A stretch of DNA of 64,000 nucleotides, from NCBI RefSeq assembly GCF_023343835.1, contig NC_064443.1, positions 2,418,001 through 2,482,000 of the forward strand, written 5' to 3'. The position numbers and the translations under genes are program-made. Below the pieces are notes generated by a model that worked only from the letters and a program-made list of their open reading frames with translations, was not told the DNA's origin and made no database searches. Source of the stretch: Lagopus muta (taxonomy: Eukaryota; Chordata; Aves; Galliformes; Phasianidae). This document shows, piece after piece, positions 12,401 through 27,400 of the stretch; positions within the stretch are counted from its first letter, which is position 1, and every line of letters begins with the position of its first letter.

Positions 12401-15400
12401 GCAGCCATTGTTTCATAGAAAGCAGATAGCAAAGATTATTCTGGTTTCCTATATGTTATTTTTTCCAGAAAATGTTTAGTGACCTGTACAATCCACAATG
12501 AAGATGCTTCTGACTGTGTGTATTCATCTCTGCTACCCGTTGCAAATTATTCTTAGTCTTGTTTCATCTTTGCAAGAAATACAGAGGACTGTGTAGAAGA
12601 AATAGGTTTATTTGAGCTAGAAAGTGTTGCAGGTTGCAAGCTGAGTTCTGCCATTCATTTTTCAGAGTGCTGCTGAGAGAGAGACAGGAAACCCTCTGGC
12701 ACAGCTGCAGAGTTATCGCCCCTACTTCCGAGAGCTGGACCTGGAAGTGTTCTCTGTACTCCACTGTGGGCTGCTGACAAGGTCTGTCCTGGACACAGAG
12801 ATGCACACAGAGGTGAGTGCAACCAGTTTTGTGTTACTTATTGCCTCGCTGTGGCCTTGGCCTCTCCTGCTCCATTAAAGTGAAACCTAAGTAAAGTTAA
12901 TATTGTGTATCAAGAATCTTCCCCTTGGGATGGCAAGTAGTCCAACCCTCTCTGCTGTGAGCAAGTTTGCCACCCACTAGATATAAGGAAAAAAAGATAT
13001 AGTATAGCATGTATAACTTTATGGAAAGAGAAAAGCTTTAATACTGAACACTGCTGAGGTATAGCATGTTAAAAACACTATGAGGGGGCCTGCCTATTCC
13101 AAAGAATCTATGACAGTAGAGTCCATGTTGCAAAAAGGCAGCTGTCTCAAGTTGTTGTTAGAGGGGAAACTGGGTGCAAAAACGAGACTGGTGTCATGGA
13201 TGTTTGCCATCTGGAAGCTTATATAAAACTCTGCATTACTATGGAGATGGAGAGCAGAAGTACTTAATTTTGTTAGACTCTTTGTAGGCAGGCTCAGTCC
13301 ATCTGGAGTCTAATTTTGTTATGCAACCATAGGATTAGTAAAATGCAAAAAGGTTGTGGCAGTGTGGAGTGCAGCCTGCCCTGCTCCAAGGACAGCTGTC
13401 ACCACGTGTGCAGGGTGCAGGGACCTGTAAGGCTATGTGAGAAACCTCCTGGCACATGTGGCGTTATTTCAAATGATTACCTGAGAAGAAATCTTATTAG
13501 TGCTCATAAATATCTAATGGGTGGGAGTCAAGTGGATGGGGCCAGGCTCTGTGGTGGTGCCCAGTGACAGGAAAACGGGCAAGTGTCACAAACTGAAATG
13601 TAGGAAGTTCCATCTGAACACAGGAAAAAATTCTTTACTATGAGGTGGCAGAGCACTGAAACAAGCTGTCCAGAGAGGTTGTGGAGCCTCCCCTGGAAAG
13701 ATTTAAAACGTCCCTGGGCACTTTCCTGTGTATCATACAGAACTTGCTTTAGCAGAGCTTGGACCCAGAGGTTCCTTCCGGCCCCTACAATTCTGTGATT
13801 TTGAACTTCAGTGTATAAACACGTTCCCTCTCAGTAGCTGGGTGTTACTGGAGTTATGTTCAGAGCACCAGATCCACCTTGTGCTTTGAGTAACCAGAAC
13901 TGATATCCCATCCCTACAATGGAAAGGGCAAAAGCCTAGCATCTACCAAATTGTTCCCTGGCAGAGGTTAACTAAGCCAGGAGAATTGAGGAACTGGAAA
14001 TTGAGGGAGTGAATGTCAGCTTCAAGGCACTACAATTAGGTGCTGAGTCTTGGAATTGACTTTTCTTCCTTGTAATTGCAGGCTAGTGAAGTTGTGCAGC
14101 TGGGGCCTGCTGAGCTCTGCTTCCTTCTGGATGACATGTGCTGGAAGCTAGAACATGTGCTGACCCCAGGCCCCACTAGGAGAGTGCCCTTCTTCAAGGT
14201 GTGTCCAGCAGCAGCTTGGTGGGCTGTGACCCAGGCTGGCAGAGCTCATCAGTGGCTTCCAGCCTTTCCTGACTAAATGTTTTTCAGAAATATATTTGCC
14301 TTGCAGTTGAATGGCAGTCTGTCTCCCAGCTGTGTCAGAGCAGCAGCTGCCATTTCAAAAGAAATTACTGTACTGCATCACTCACCAAAGTGTTTGCAGC
14401 ATCTAATTCTCTCCATGTCTTGGGAAAGTGCATGCAGCTGAGGGAAAACCATGTAGCCCAAAACTCAGGTGACACTTCTCCCTGCCCAGGATGGAGAAAC
14501 TGGCTCTGCTGTTCAAGAAGCAGCTCAGCTTAAGCAGACAGAAGGTGTTAGAATCAATTTTCTGTTTTTCATTTTTTTCCCCTGTATGTTTTCATATTCT
14601 TTAGAGTAACACCTTCAGTGCAAGGAGTCCTTGGTTTTCTGGGTGATGACTTCTGAAGTTATTATCAAGTAAGACTGAAATGACTTTAATATTTTGGTTT
14701 GCTACAGGAAAAAGGCAACAAGGATATTGGTTTTTCCCACCTTTGTCAGAGATCCCCGAAGGAAGTTGCTGTGTGTGTAGTCAAGCTTCTAAAGCCACTG
14801 TGCAATCACATGGAGAACATGCACAACTACTTCCAGGTCAGCGGGCAGCGATTTTGACTCAAAAATCATCAAGTTTTGTTGCCTCTAGAAATATTTTTGG
14901 TTTTATTTGTGGGGAAAAGAGAGTGGCTTTGTGTGTTGCAGGGTGTTTTAAGCATTGAGTTGATAGAAATGTGTTCTATTGCCGTTTTCTTTCCCTGGAC
15001 TAGTATTTAATGAAAAATTTGTTCTGCATTGAAGACAGTTATACCAAACCAAGGTGTGGCAGGTGAATCAGGACTGGACATCCAGGAGTACCAGCTGATG
15101 TCCTCTTGTTACCACCAGCTGCTGCAAACTTTTCACTTGCTGTTTGCATGGTGAGTTTACACCAAAGGGTCACATAAATGAACAAAGTTTGTGTGCTCCC
15201 TCCCTTTCATGTTCCTCTGTAGTGTTTGTTCCCAACTGATGACCTACCAGTCTTGCAGAACTGCACTCTGCTGTGTCTGGAGACATTTAAATGCTTTGTC
15301 GTTGACTCCCCTGAACAAAGCCAGTGATTGAGAGTGAATGCAGGACAGTTGGAAGCACAGAACAGGCCAGCCTTCAGTGCATTGATCCATGTGATTTTTT

Positions 15401-18400
15401 GGATGATGACTGGCATAAGTGGCAGTATGCCACACCTCATTGTGCAACTCCCATTCTGCATGGGGATCTTGGAATTTCTTGCCCAGCAAGCCTCGTGCTA
15501 ATTTGGCACTGCCTCAATGTTGAGCAATGAAGGGATTAATTTTTTTCACTGGAAATAATGGATGTGCATTTCACTGATGAGCTTTTGCTGCTGATGCTCT
15601 TGAACCAGATTCTGAAATGCCAAACTAATTGTACGTTCACTCTAATTTAACTTCTGCATCTGTTAATAAAATTCAGGGTAGCACTGCAAAGTTTTGGGTT
15701 TTTTTTCTGAATCCTAATTTAGATCTGAGTGTGGAAAGTGGTTTCCCTTGGTTGTGCTTTGAAGGTAGGAGCAAGTGTAAAAAGAGCATGAGAAGGAAGC
15801 AGCAGAATGCAAATCAACACGCTTTTGGCACTCCCTGAGCTTTGAATGCTTTGTAAATGTTAAACTTTCTTCAGAATCTAGCAGAATTTTGTAGGTTTTC
15901 TTGTTTTCTAATCAAACTGAACAGTTGTTCTATGTCATGTGCGAAGGTAAGCAGCTGATGATGCCTCTTCTGCTTCTTACTGAGGTGTGCCTCTCCTGTT
16001 AGCCGCTGCTAAAGCCATGGAGACCCTGATGGCACTTCTGGCTGTTTCCAAACTGATCATTTTCTCCTTACAAATTATGAATTTGTTGTTCTTTAATCTG
16101 CCCATCTTGTAAACCAAAGGACTCGTCTCTCTTTGTCACAAAGGCAGCTCAAGATGAGTTTACCCTCTATTCCATGTGAACAGTAAGATAGTTCTGTCTT
16201 GATATAAAACAAGCAAACATATACTGGGGGCTAGAAGTCCACCAACCCAATTATAACTTACATTAATGTTTCGTGAATCTCTCATTTGTTGGCAATCATG
16301 AATTATCTTCTGTGTTAAAGGTGCATTTGATCTTTACTGTTATCAAGCCCCTGTGTTCAGTGTGAAGATGTAGAGCATGGAGCCAGCACTTCCAGAATTC
16401 GTAGTCAGAGTGGATAATTTCACAGACAGTGGTAGTTCAAAGAGTTAATGAAGGTCTTGATGAAGGTCTTTTCCTTCCTGTTAGGCTTCTGCTTACTGCT
16501 TGAGAGCTGACTGCACACCTCACTGCATTTGCACAGCAACTGTCAATAGGCATCCTCTATTTTTCAGATCTGCATAATATTGTTTTAGTATATATGGACT
16601 TCTACTTATGTGGAAAGATTTTTTCCTTCCAACCTGGATCTGAAATCCGTGAACTGTAAAGTGGGTAACCTGTGTACACGAGGTTTTACATTCCCTGGAA
16701 AGACAAACCATAATGGACAAAGCTAGCAGTTACAATCAGCTTTCAGTTTTTGTGCCCCCTATAACTTCCATGTTGCTGGGCTCTTCTGGTGTATTGGCTT
16801 CTTTGCATCAAACATCCCTGTTGCAAACATCTGCCCAGATATGCTTTTCTATGCAGTATCTCTCCTCCTACTCTGGTGCTGAGCTGGACTTTTTCTACCC
16901 TCAGGAATGGTTTTTCTCAACATGAGAATTCCAACTTGCTGAGGTCAGCTCTCCAGGTACTTGCAGACAGGCTGAAGCCAGGAGAGACGGAGTTTGTTCC
17001 TCTTGAAGAGCTGATAAGGTACAGTCAATGTTTCCCAAGCTCTGAAAGTGATAGATTTCAAACATTATGTATCAGTGTGTGTTCAGGAGCTCTCTTAGGG
17101 CTCTGAACACCTCTAAACAGAAAGGTTTGCATTTCATTTGAATGGCAGTGCAGTCAAAGCTGATAAAATGAACTGTTGGATTATAAGATAGGCATTAGTC
17201 TATGGGGTGCATGTGTAAGCGTGCTGTGTGAAACTAGCAGGTCAGTAGGATTCACAGAAGGAACAGATGGGTTCTGAGCAGTTAAAATGTCTACAGGGCA
17301 CAAGACAAAAGCAGTGTATAAAGATGTTGCTAAGCTTAGAGCAGCTAGGGCTTACAAGAGGTTTCTCAGTCATTGACTTTTTGTCTACTGCAGGTTGCTA
17401 CCCTTTCTTTAGAATGGTACTGCTAGAGACAAGTGCTAGGCTAGGGAGACCTTGGATCTTGAGCCAGTCTGTTGCTGGAGATTACCCTATCTATGCTGTC
17501 TTCACCTTTTTGCTTTCCTGTCATTCTGCAGTGAGAGTTTCCAATACCTACTGAATTTCCAGCAGAGCATTCCCAGCTTCCAGTGTGCGTTCATCCTCAC
17601 TCAGCTCCTGATGGCCATCTCTGAAAAACCAGTGACTGGCTGGAAGAGAGAGAAAATGGGTAATGTGTGAAGAGCCTTTTCTCCTGGATTAGTTTTTGTG
17701 CTGTTCTTTTTTTGTAAATCTTGGGTTATGTCTGCAAATAAACAGTTGTAGCAGTTAGTAAAAGGAACTGCAGTAAGTCTATTGGGAGCTCTTTGGTACT
17801 TGTTTTGCTGTGCCTCAGTCTTATGCAGAAAGGCAAACTCCAGCTCTTTTGGTTAGTGCTTTTTGAAATTGGAGCCTCACAGCTTTTAAGAGTTCTGTAA
17901 GTTTGCTGTTCAGTTTAGCTGCTAATGATGGAGCTGATCACAGATGTAACTGGGTGTAACTTCCTGGTAAGTACACGTAGCTCAGCTTGTTGTGACAGTT
18001 CATTTCCAAGAATTGTGGAAATAAACTGTGCAGGTAGAGCTGTTACTCCAGAGTGGAGGGAGAAAAAAATTAGCGACAGCTAACTGTGTGCATCTCAGTC
18101 AAGAGAACTGGCCTTCGTAGGGATTAGGACCAGGACCGTAAGAAGAATCACCTTCAAGAAGGTGAGGCATAGGCATCCTTGCAAGGAATAGACAAGAAAA
18201 GTAGTTTGTCTCCACTTGTAATTCTTTATTTCAGTGTATGATGAAGACGGTCTCCCCTCTCAGCTGTACTTGTCAAACTGCAGCGTCTCTAGAATTTGTC
18301 TTTCTCAGATACCCACGGCCACTCAATGATAAATTCCCTACTTTGATGGGATTTTTACTGTTTTAAACTGTCCCACGTTGGAAGAACTACTCACAGACTG

Positions 18401-21400
18401 TGTCAGGGAATAACCCGTTTTTACTAATAATGTTCTGTTGGTAAGCATTACTGCAAAAGAGAAACAAATTTGTTAGAAGTTGTGAGTAATCTGTAAACTT
18501 CAGTTAACAGTCATGGTTACAGAGCTGTGGCCAAAGCAAAAAGTCACCTGTTATTGGAATACAGTTTTTAGAAATGGATGCCCTAAGGGTGGCATATTGC
18601 CTTGTTTAAATATTTGGCTTGTAGGAGCTACCAAAGACCTTATGCTTGACCTAAGCTGGAGGTGGATGGCTTCTGATGAAAGTGGGTATTCCAAACCAGG
18701 AGCATACTGGATGTGCACATGCTGTTGGGATAGGTTGCAGAACAGTTTGGGTTGGAAGGGACCAAACCATAGTTGTGCCTCCTCCCTCTGCCACAGGCAG
18801 GGACAGCTCACAACAGACCAGGCTGCTCAAAACCACTTCCAAAATCAAAATCACTTCCAGGGATGGAGCATCCACAGTTTCTCTGGGCATCCTACGAACC
18901 TGCCTCGCAATGGATAACTTCCTCCTTATGTCTAGTCTCAGCCTCTTTCAGCTTGTGACCTTACTGCTTTCTGGGGAAAATGCATTCCATCTTCTCAAAG
19001 TTCAAGTGTACTGAAGGGTAATGATGCTGTGATCTTTTGGCAAGCCATCTGGATACATGGCCTTTTTATGGAAGAAGGAAATTGTTTTGGATTCTTGGGA
19101 AACAAAATACATTTGATTCCTTCTGTAAGTTATTCCTTACCTTTTCCAGCTTCACTAGCAAAGCAGTTCCTCTGCCAGTCATGGATGAAGCCTGGTGGGG
19201 ATCGCGAGAAGGGCAGCCACTTCAACAGTGCACTGCATACTTTGCTCTGGTAAGACTCAAGCCTTTGTAAGAGCACATTAAGACACTGTGGAACTTTTTC
19301 TCTTAGTTACTGGTGTTGCAGAGGAGCAACTCCTCTTGGTCATAATCCTCATACTTAGGCAGTTTGGCTTAGCACACTGTTTCTACATCACTGGAAGACA
19401 GTGTGTGATGGGAAGAATTCTGCTGGTCACTGGCCATAGAAGCACAGAATCACTGAATGGCCTGGGTTGGAAGGGACCTCAAGGATCATGAGTCTCCAAC
19501 TCCCCTGCCACAGGGGGGGCCACCAACGTCCCCATTTCATACCAGCCCAGGCTGCCCAGGGCCCCATCCAACCTGGCCTTGAACACCTCCAGGGGTGGAC
19601 GGGGCATCACAGCCTCTCTGGGCAGCTGTTCCAGCACCTCACCACCCATAGTGAAGAAAGCACGCTTGGACCTTGTGTTAGCTGCACTGTAGCTTGTCAG
19701 TGTACATCAGCACATCTACAGATGTGTGTGAAGGCATGTGTGAATGTGTGTCTGGACCCAAGCTTCTGGTTTTGTTTTCATAAAACTGAACACAAATCCA
19801 CTCTCACTAAAGGCGAGGAGAACAGGGCTGAGTCTTAGGTGAGACAGAATCATGGGATGGTGAAAACTGGAAGGGATCTCTGGAAGTCACCTTGTTTCAG
19901 TTGCCCTTCTTCATCAGAAGAAAGCAGGCTGCCCTGGACCAAAAGAGTTTATGACCTTTGGAAGAAGAGGCAGGCAGGTCAAGGAGACTACAAATGTGCA
20001 TTTATGCTGGGAGGAAATCAGAAGGGCCAAAGCCAAGCTAGAGCTTAACTTGGTCACTAAAGTGACAGACAATAAAAAATGTTTTTGTAAGTACATAAAC
20101 AACAGAAGGAAGATAAGGGGAGTCTCCATCCTTTATTGGATGTGCAGGGAAGCATGATTATGAGAGATGAGGAGATTGCTGCCATGCTTAATGCTGCCTT
20201 TGGCCTCATTCTTTATTAGTAGGTAATAGTTCTCAAAATAGCCATCCCATGAGCTAGAAGACAGAGACAGGGAGCAGAAGGAAGCCTTTTGTATCCAAAG
20301 GGAAATAGTAAGCCACCTACTGCACTGCTTGAACACACACAGATCTGTGGGGCTGGACCCAAGGGTACTGAAGGAGCCTGAAGATACTCAGCATAAGAAT
20401 GAACCAGGCAATTTTAGGCTACGTGCTACAGGCAGTGCAAAGTTCAAGAGCTTGCTGTGTTATTCTGTGTAATATTTACTAATGAACTAAGCTGGTTTTG
20501 GATTCAGTGTCTACCTGGAGCACACAGATGACATCTTGAAAGCTATAGAAGAAATCTCCAGTGTTGGTATTCCTGAGTTGATCAATTCTGCCAAAGATGG
20601 GTGTTCTTCTACGTATCCCACACTGAGCAGGTAATTACCTCAGTAGACATCAGAACATCACAAGGTACACAGTGACATTTTCTCCTTGTTTTACATTTAT
20701 TTTCATGTTTTGTTGTCTGTTATGTAATAATTTCATCTTAGTGCCACTGCAGGCAACTCTGGGCATTCCTAAGTATTTTTGGCAGTCCATAATAGGTTAG
20801 TAAATAATTATTAGCTTTAAGTTGAGGTGATAAATCCTTGTGCATTGATGCAATGTTGAGCTTTTATTTGCAAGCCATTTCACATGGAGAATGAGCTGTT
20901 GTCTGTTGTCGTGTGTGCTACTCCTTTACATGCCACTGCAGTGATAGAAAGCACGCTAAAAGTCACCTTTGGTGACCTGGGGTGGCTGAAAGCACTCCTG
21001 GGTTAATATGTAGTTTGCAAAAGCTCCATACTTGGATTTGGGTGATTCTTGCTGCCAGCACAGGAACTAAGAAATGTTGCTTACATAGGGATAGACAAAA
21101 TTTGTGTGTTTTTGAGGTACCAAACTCATCTTATGCTATGAACTGCAGACTTGTGCGCTCCCAGGGCTACAAAGAGGGTGTCTGTATAATTTATACTGGG
21201 GAACTGGTAGTGACTATCCAGCATTCTCCATCTGCATTGAGTGCTTGGGCAGTACCTGCTTATGAGCCCTAGGCTTAATCTCCTGGGATTTCCTACTAAG
21301 AAGGATGCCCAATGGGGCAATCTCTGAGTTTCCAAGCTGTTTTAGGGATGAGTTTATCCAGATGCTAATGGATGGCTTTCAGTTTTGCTCTCTCTTTCTT

Positions 21401-24400
21401 CACAGACAGACATTCCCAGTTTTCTTCAGAGTAATGATGGCTCAGCTTGAGAGTTCCGTGAAAAGCATCCCAGCTGGGAAACCATCAGACTCAAGTGAGG
21501 TAGGAAAACATGCATTGGTATCACAGAGGAGAGAAGGACCTAAGCTAAACTGGGTGGTGTAATAAAGATGTACAGCTTGTAAAGGAATCTACTGCTGAAC
21601 GTGGACTAGGAAATGCAGTCAGAGAGGTTCCTTTATCAGCCCAAACTGATACACAGGTTAATATGTGACTAGCATCCTTTTGTTCCTGCTTTCCACCATC
21701 TAAAAATACAGTAAATCTATCAGAAGCTATGAAGAGAAAACAGGTAGCAATCCACAAACTAATATGCTGTGCAGGTGGTCTGCACACCTGTGTGGCTTCA
21801 CAAAATTATTTTCCAACCTAAAGCTTCTAAAAACAAAGAAGTGTATTAATGCCGGAGGAAGATAAACATGAGTACAGATGTGCATCTGGCAGCTGTCTGA
21901 ATTCTTTATCAAACTCAGCTTAATTCTGGGGATTACTGATGTCCTGGATGGGCCACACAGCATTCTACACGTATCCTTTCTGTGCAGAATTTTTCCTGGC
22001 CTCTGGGCAGCCTGACCTGGTGAGGGGCAACCAGCCCATAGCAGTGGGGTTGGAACATGATGAACTTTAAGGCCCCTTCCAACCCAACCATTCTGTGATT
22101 CTGTGAACTCTTAGCATTGTAGGACTTGGGGGTCCTGATCATGCTGGCATTGCCACTGAGTGCTTTTGCTGTGATAGATCTTCCTGTGGTAAAGCTTTTG
22201 TCCCTCTGTCTTCAAAATAACTGCACTTTGAGTACAGGAAACACGGTGAGAGCATTCAGCAAAGTGAGAGGAAATGCACATCTTGGGTTACTGTTCCCTT
22301 GCATCCCATCAGGTACAACTGGAGAAGCTGCTGAAGTGGAACATTGCTGTGCGGAATTTCCACATCCTCATTAACTTGGTCAAGGTGAGGATCTGTGGTG
22401 ATGATGATCTGTGATGTCTCTGCTTTTGCCTTGTGATGCCCAGCACATCCCAGTGAACCTGGGTTTATGAGCACATGAGAAAAGTGTGAAGGATGATGTA
22501 CTGGCAGAACAACCTGGAGGTGGTAAATAAAGGCATTACAACCTGTGTACAAGGGTTTCCATTTTAGCACTCTCTGATTCTTACAGCCTGCACTTCTTAA
22601 TAACATAGCTGTCACAGAAATGGTAAGTCTGTACAAAGAGAGAAGCAGGCTTTTTCAAGTACAGCTTATGAGCTCTCTTGAATTGAGCTGTGTTCTTCTG
22701 TAATAGCAGCACTCACTGGGGCCCTACTTGCACTCCGTGTTCTCTCACAGCACCAGTCTTCTAAGAGCATGAAAGGATGGAGCTAACTCGGTGTTTTTTC
22801 TGCAGTCCATAGCAGCACCATGGTAACATCTCAGCACTTGCTGACACCTGTGTGCTCTGTCAGTTCAAATGCTCACAAATTCATGATAGAGTTAGTAACT
22901 GGCAAAAAAATGTAAATAAACATGTACAAAAAGGAAACCCTCAGCAGAGCTGAGACCACCTATTCAGATTCTTTCTTTGTTCTCAGACCACAGCTGTGTG
23001 ATAGCTGGTGCCTTCTGCCAGCTGGCACCATTAATGCACCAGCTTCACTGTTTCCTGTGAAAGACATTCTTTTGCACACCTCAGTTTTGCTTTGTCTGCT
23101 CTATGGCTACTTGCCTATCAGCTGGGCAGGGTCTGTCAGCTTCCAGGCTATTAAGAACTTCAGAATCACTGAGATGATTTTGTGCCATCTGCAAAAGGTC
23201 TGCATCCCTGCTCTCTTCAGATGGCTCAGTGGCCATCCTGCAAAGCACTTCTGTCTGACAACCATTACATTTCATGCACTTGCACCGTGCTCCCTGTCAA
23301 AAATTGAGAATGGATTTTGCTTTGAATAGGTGCCACGTGCCAGCAAATGGAATGCAACAGTGGGCTATTTTTAATTGTTTGCTGTGCTTGCATTGTTTCC
23401 TTCAGATTTGCAGACTTATCTGACTCTTTTTAACTCTTGTCCACGTAGGTGTTTGACAGCAGGCCTGTACTCAGCATCTGCCTGAAGGTAAGTAAGAACT
23501 CCACTGAAGAGAGCTGCTGAAGCATCAGCTTTTCTGAATAGTTGTTTCCAGTGCAGCAGAGCAGTTACTGCACTCTCTGGAAGGAGCACACGTACCTTTA
23601 CATTTTTACAGCCTTCCACTTTCTGTCCTTGCATGGCTCAACCACAGAGAATTTGCTGCAATTGCCAGTACTTGCTGAAGCCCTTCCCCCTCTCTCCTTT
23701 CCCCATGGTACTTGAAGGCAGAGTAAACAGCCCAACAAGCAGGTCTCCCTTGGAGCCCAGGAAGACCACGCATCTCCCTGCAACTCTCCCTTCTCTGACT
23801 AGGATTTCTATAGTGACTCTAATTTTGTTTACTTAGATTCTATTGCCAGTTTGCTGGTAAGACCAGAGTTGTGTGTGAGTATGTGTTTTCAGTCTGCCTT
23901 TTCAGTGATTCAAGTGAACCCCTTACTGAGCCTGTATATTTCAGAATAGTCTTCTACTGAGTAAGAGGAGTCTTCAGAGTAGCTTGAAAGAATGTATGGC
24001 TATCTTACCTGACTTCCTGGTGATTCTTTGAGAAGGAATTTCAACTTGCCTTTTAAACTATTTGTCATTTTTGGTAGTATGGCCGCCTCTTTGTAGAAGC
24101 ATTTCTGAAGTTTGCCATGCCTCTCCTGGACCACAGCTTTAAAAAACATCGGGTAAGTGCTTTGGAAAGAGAACTGTCTGCTCTCAGTTGGGAGGCATGC
24201 CTAATGCTGGCTGTAACACGTTGGCCTAACACTTGTGGCACTTAATGACCAACGTGTCTGATGTCTCCAGCTGTGCTGTGCCTTGCTTCACTAGCCTGTC
24301 CAGTGCTCCCTCAGCAAACAATGTTTTCCAGCTTGCCAAGAGCCTTTGGCAAAGCTGCATGGCTTTGCTGATAGCAGAGGAAACCCTTTCAAACTCCTCC

Positions 24401-27400
24401 TTCAAATACCATCCCCACAGAGGTGTCCCTGACAGTGGGAAGCTCACATTCAGCAGGTCAGGTTGGTGAGGATTTGCAATCTGGAGGGACAACGTTTTTG
24501 CAAAAAATTCTTGCAGCTTTGGGTAGTTCAACATCTGTGGGTGCAGACCAACAGGTGCACCACACCATAGACAAGAACAGTCAGATCCCTTGCTTTGTTG
24601 CAAGGCAATGCCCGTTTGTCAGTGAGACTTGGTTTTTTTGCTTAGCCTCTGCATTTCAACCAACTCTCTAAGAAATGCCCATTTCTATAGCAAACTTGAG
24701 ATCTGTTCTCCAGATATTTAGGGATTTAGGTTATCAGAAAGGATACCTGCTGCACGACAGACAGGGCCTCATAATTCACTCAGCAAAATGGGTTGTTGCC
24801 CAGAGTTCATGCTGGAATCGTTTCAAATACCACAATCTGACAGTATTACATATTTTCCTTCCAGTTCCCCTACTTTAGAAGGTTGTACTCAGGCAAGATG
24901 TGACAAGATTATCTTGATCCTAATTGCCCCTAATTGCTTTCATTGATAGGTTATGATGTGTGGTCCTTTAATTGCCACATGCACAGTGCAGTTCTCCTAT
25001 GGCTCATCCTGTTCACCTGATGATTCCTAATTGTACCTCTAAAAGGTTTCCCTAGTCTAAAACTCTTACATTAATTCTTTTAGTCACTTGTGGGACAAAA
25101 TGCTTTGACAATTATTTACTGGTCTATGTTTTTATTTCAGGACGATGTGCAGAGTTTGCTGAAAACATTGCAGCTGAGTACCAGGCAGCTCCATCACATG
25201 TGTGGCCATTCCAAGGTAAGTTCCAATTGTTCCACAAACTCCTCTTGTAAGCACGTTTTATTCTTTTCCCTGTTTTTCCAGGGCATGGCCAGGTTCAAAT
25301 TGCAGTCTTACATGTGTCAGTTATAGCAAAAGCTCTGAGAGGAGGTGAAATAGCCACGATCAACAGCCAAAAAGCTGAAGTATTTGATTTGGAAGCTGCT
25401 TAATTGGATGTCAGATCAGGTTAGCATATCCTATTCAAAAGGAAAGTTATCTTCTGTTGTTGGCATCTGCAAGAGAGTTTCTGAACACACAAGCCAAGAC
25501 CCTGGAAACCTGGTATAAAGTACAACTGCCAGATTGGTAATATGTGAGAGAAGCCATGGCAAAGATCACCAGCCTTGTGAGCCAGAACAAGGAGACAACC
25601 ATACTCAAAATCCCCTCTAGGTGTCGTCTTGGTTTGTTATGTTGATGTTAGAGAGGGCAAATGGAAAGGATTGTGCTGGTGGCATCCAGCCAGTCTGCCA
25701 GCCTCTGTGTAGGGAGGGAAAGAAGGAAGGAGGACTGTCGCCCTGCTTGCAGTGTGGGCAGCCAGTGCTTGTCCCAAGAGAGACAATCATGGGGGGAAAA
25801 ATGCTGTCAGAAAAAACTTTACTTGTGCTGCTTTGTTCCTTCCACGTTCCTCAGAGGCCCAAGAACACATTTCTGACAAAAGCTTTTCCAAGGCAGGTGA
25901 AGGGAGAAGACCATAAAGCGTGGCTCCACGAGGCAGATTAGATTTGCTAGCAGTTTAGTCCAGAGCTGGCATCAGGAGCAGAAAAGTTCAGCTGAAAAGC
26001 AGAACACACCATTGCAGCGTGGCAGAGAACCTGTCCAGTCAGTCTGGTGAACTGGAACCTGGCACAAACCCTGGAGATGCTAAAAAGCAATTCTCGTGTT
26101 TGAAACTGAAATCCTCATGCCTACTTTAAAGTCTCAGTTCACTGTGTGATCTGGATAACATCACTGCAGTTTCAGTGTTGTATTTGCCTTTGCACTCAGC
26201 CAGGATGTCCAAGTGCTGTTTCCTGTGGTCCCTCTTAGCCTATAAGCACAGTCAGTGAATACTTCTGTCTCACCAGTGTGGTCTGATCAGGTCTCTGTGC
26301 CAAATGGTTTGGGGAAAACGAGAGAAGGAGAATTTCTGGGGTCAGATTTTGGCAAATGAGAATGTGCTTTGTTGAGACTTCAAACTGCCTGCAGGCAGTG
26401 GGACAGGTTCCAGTCCCCAGGGAGAACAGTGACATTGGCAGTGTCATTACTGCAGTCGCTCCTGGGTAGGTTCTGATTGGTGCCAATGATTGCCAGCTCC
26501 TGCCTGTACTCAGACCAGAGAACAGATTGCTGTTGTTACTCTGGTACTTCTCTGCTGGTAGCAGACGAAGGAAGGCAGTGCCTCCCTACCCTCATGTGTT
26601 GAACTCATCCAAGATATGCAGTTGATCTGATTTCAGACTGCAGCTAATGAGAGGATCTGATGCTAGAAGGCTGCAAAGTACTCTCATGAAAGAAAAATAT
26701 TCTTATGCACAACGTAGTTGTTTATGGCTCTCTGTTTCAGCAATGACTCCGTGCTGTATTGCACATCCAAGCCTTGCAGGAACAGACTGCTCAGACAGGC
26801 TCACTCACCCAGAGCTAAATCACACACACTACCTGGCATAGCTGCCCTTCCTCAGCTGCTTTGTGCTTACAGCAATTCCATCTCTTCCCTCCTGTTCCAG
26901 TCCTCCAAAAGCCTGCGTTTCTTTGTTCTGCACAAGATGGCTTTTGAGTTTTAGATTAGATCCCACACATCTAATGTAAAGGAGCTGTGTCAGGCACTGA
27001 GCAAGAAGAGATTGCCATTGCAGTGGTTTTTTCTACATCTTTCTCATTTCTTCTCTGTGCTTGGCAATCTGATGTGATGAGCTTGCAGCTATCAGCAAGT
27101 AGCTGTGTCTCTTCCTAGGCAGGTGGTTTGGTGCTCTGATGGCCGTAGCTCTGCTTTTTGCTGTGCATTGGGACTGTGCGGCTGTTCATTGCTGCCCTGC
27201 AGAGATGACTGCTATTTCACCAGCAATAGCTTGCTCCATCCCACCTGTGTAGCCATGGCCTGGGCTAGCACTGTTCCCTGGAGCTGCTACAGCAGAACAT
27301 ATTTTGCCAGTGACATTCTCCACCCAGCCTGGGCTTGTGGAGCCTCAATTTTACAGGCACTCAGCCTAGGCACAAACCAACCAGACCCACTCTGTGCTGT

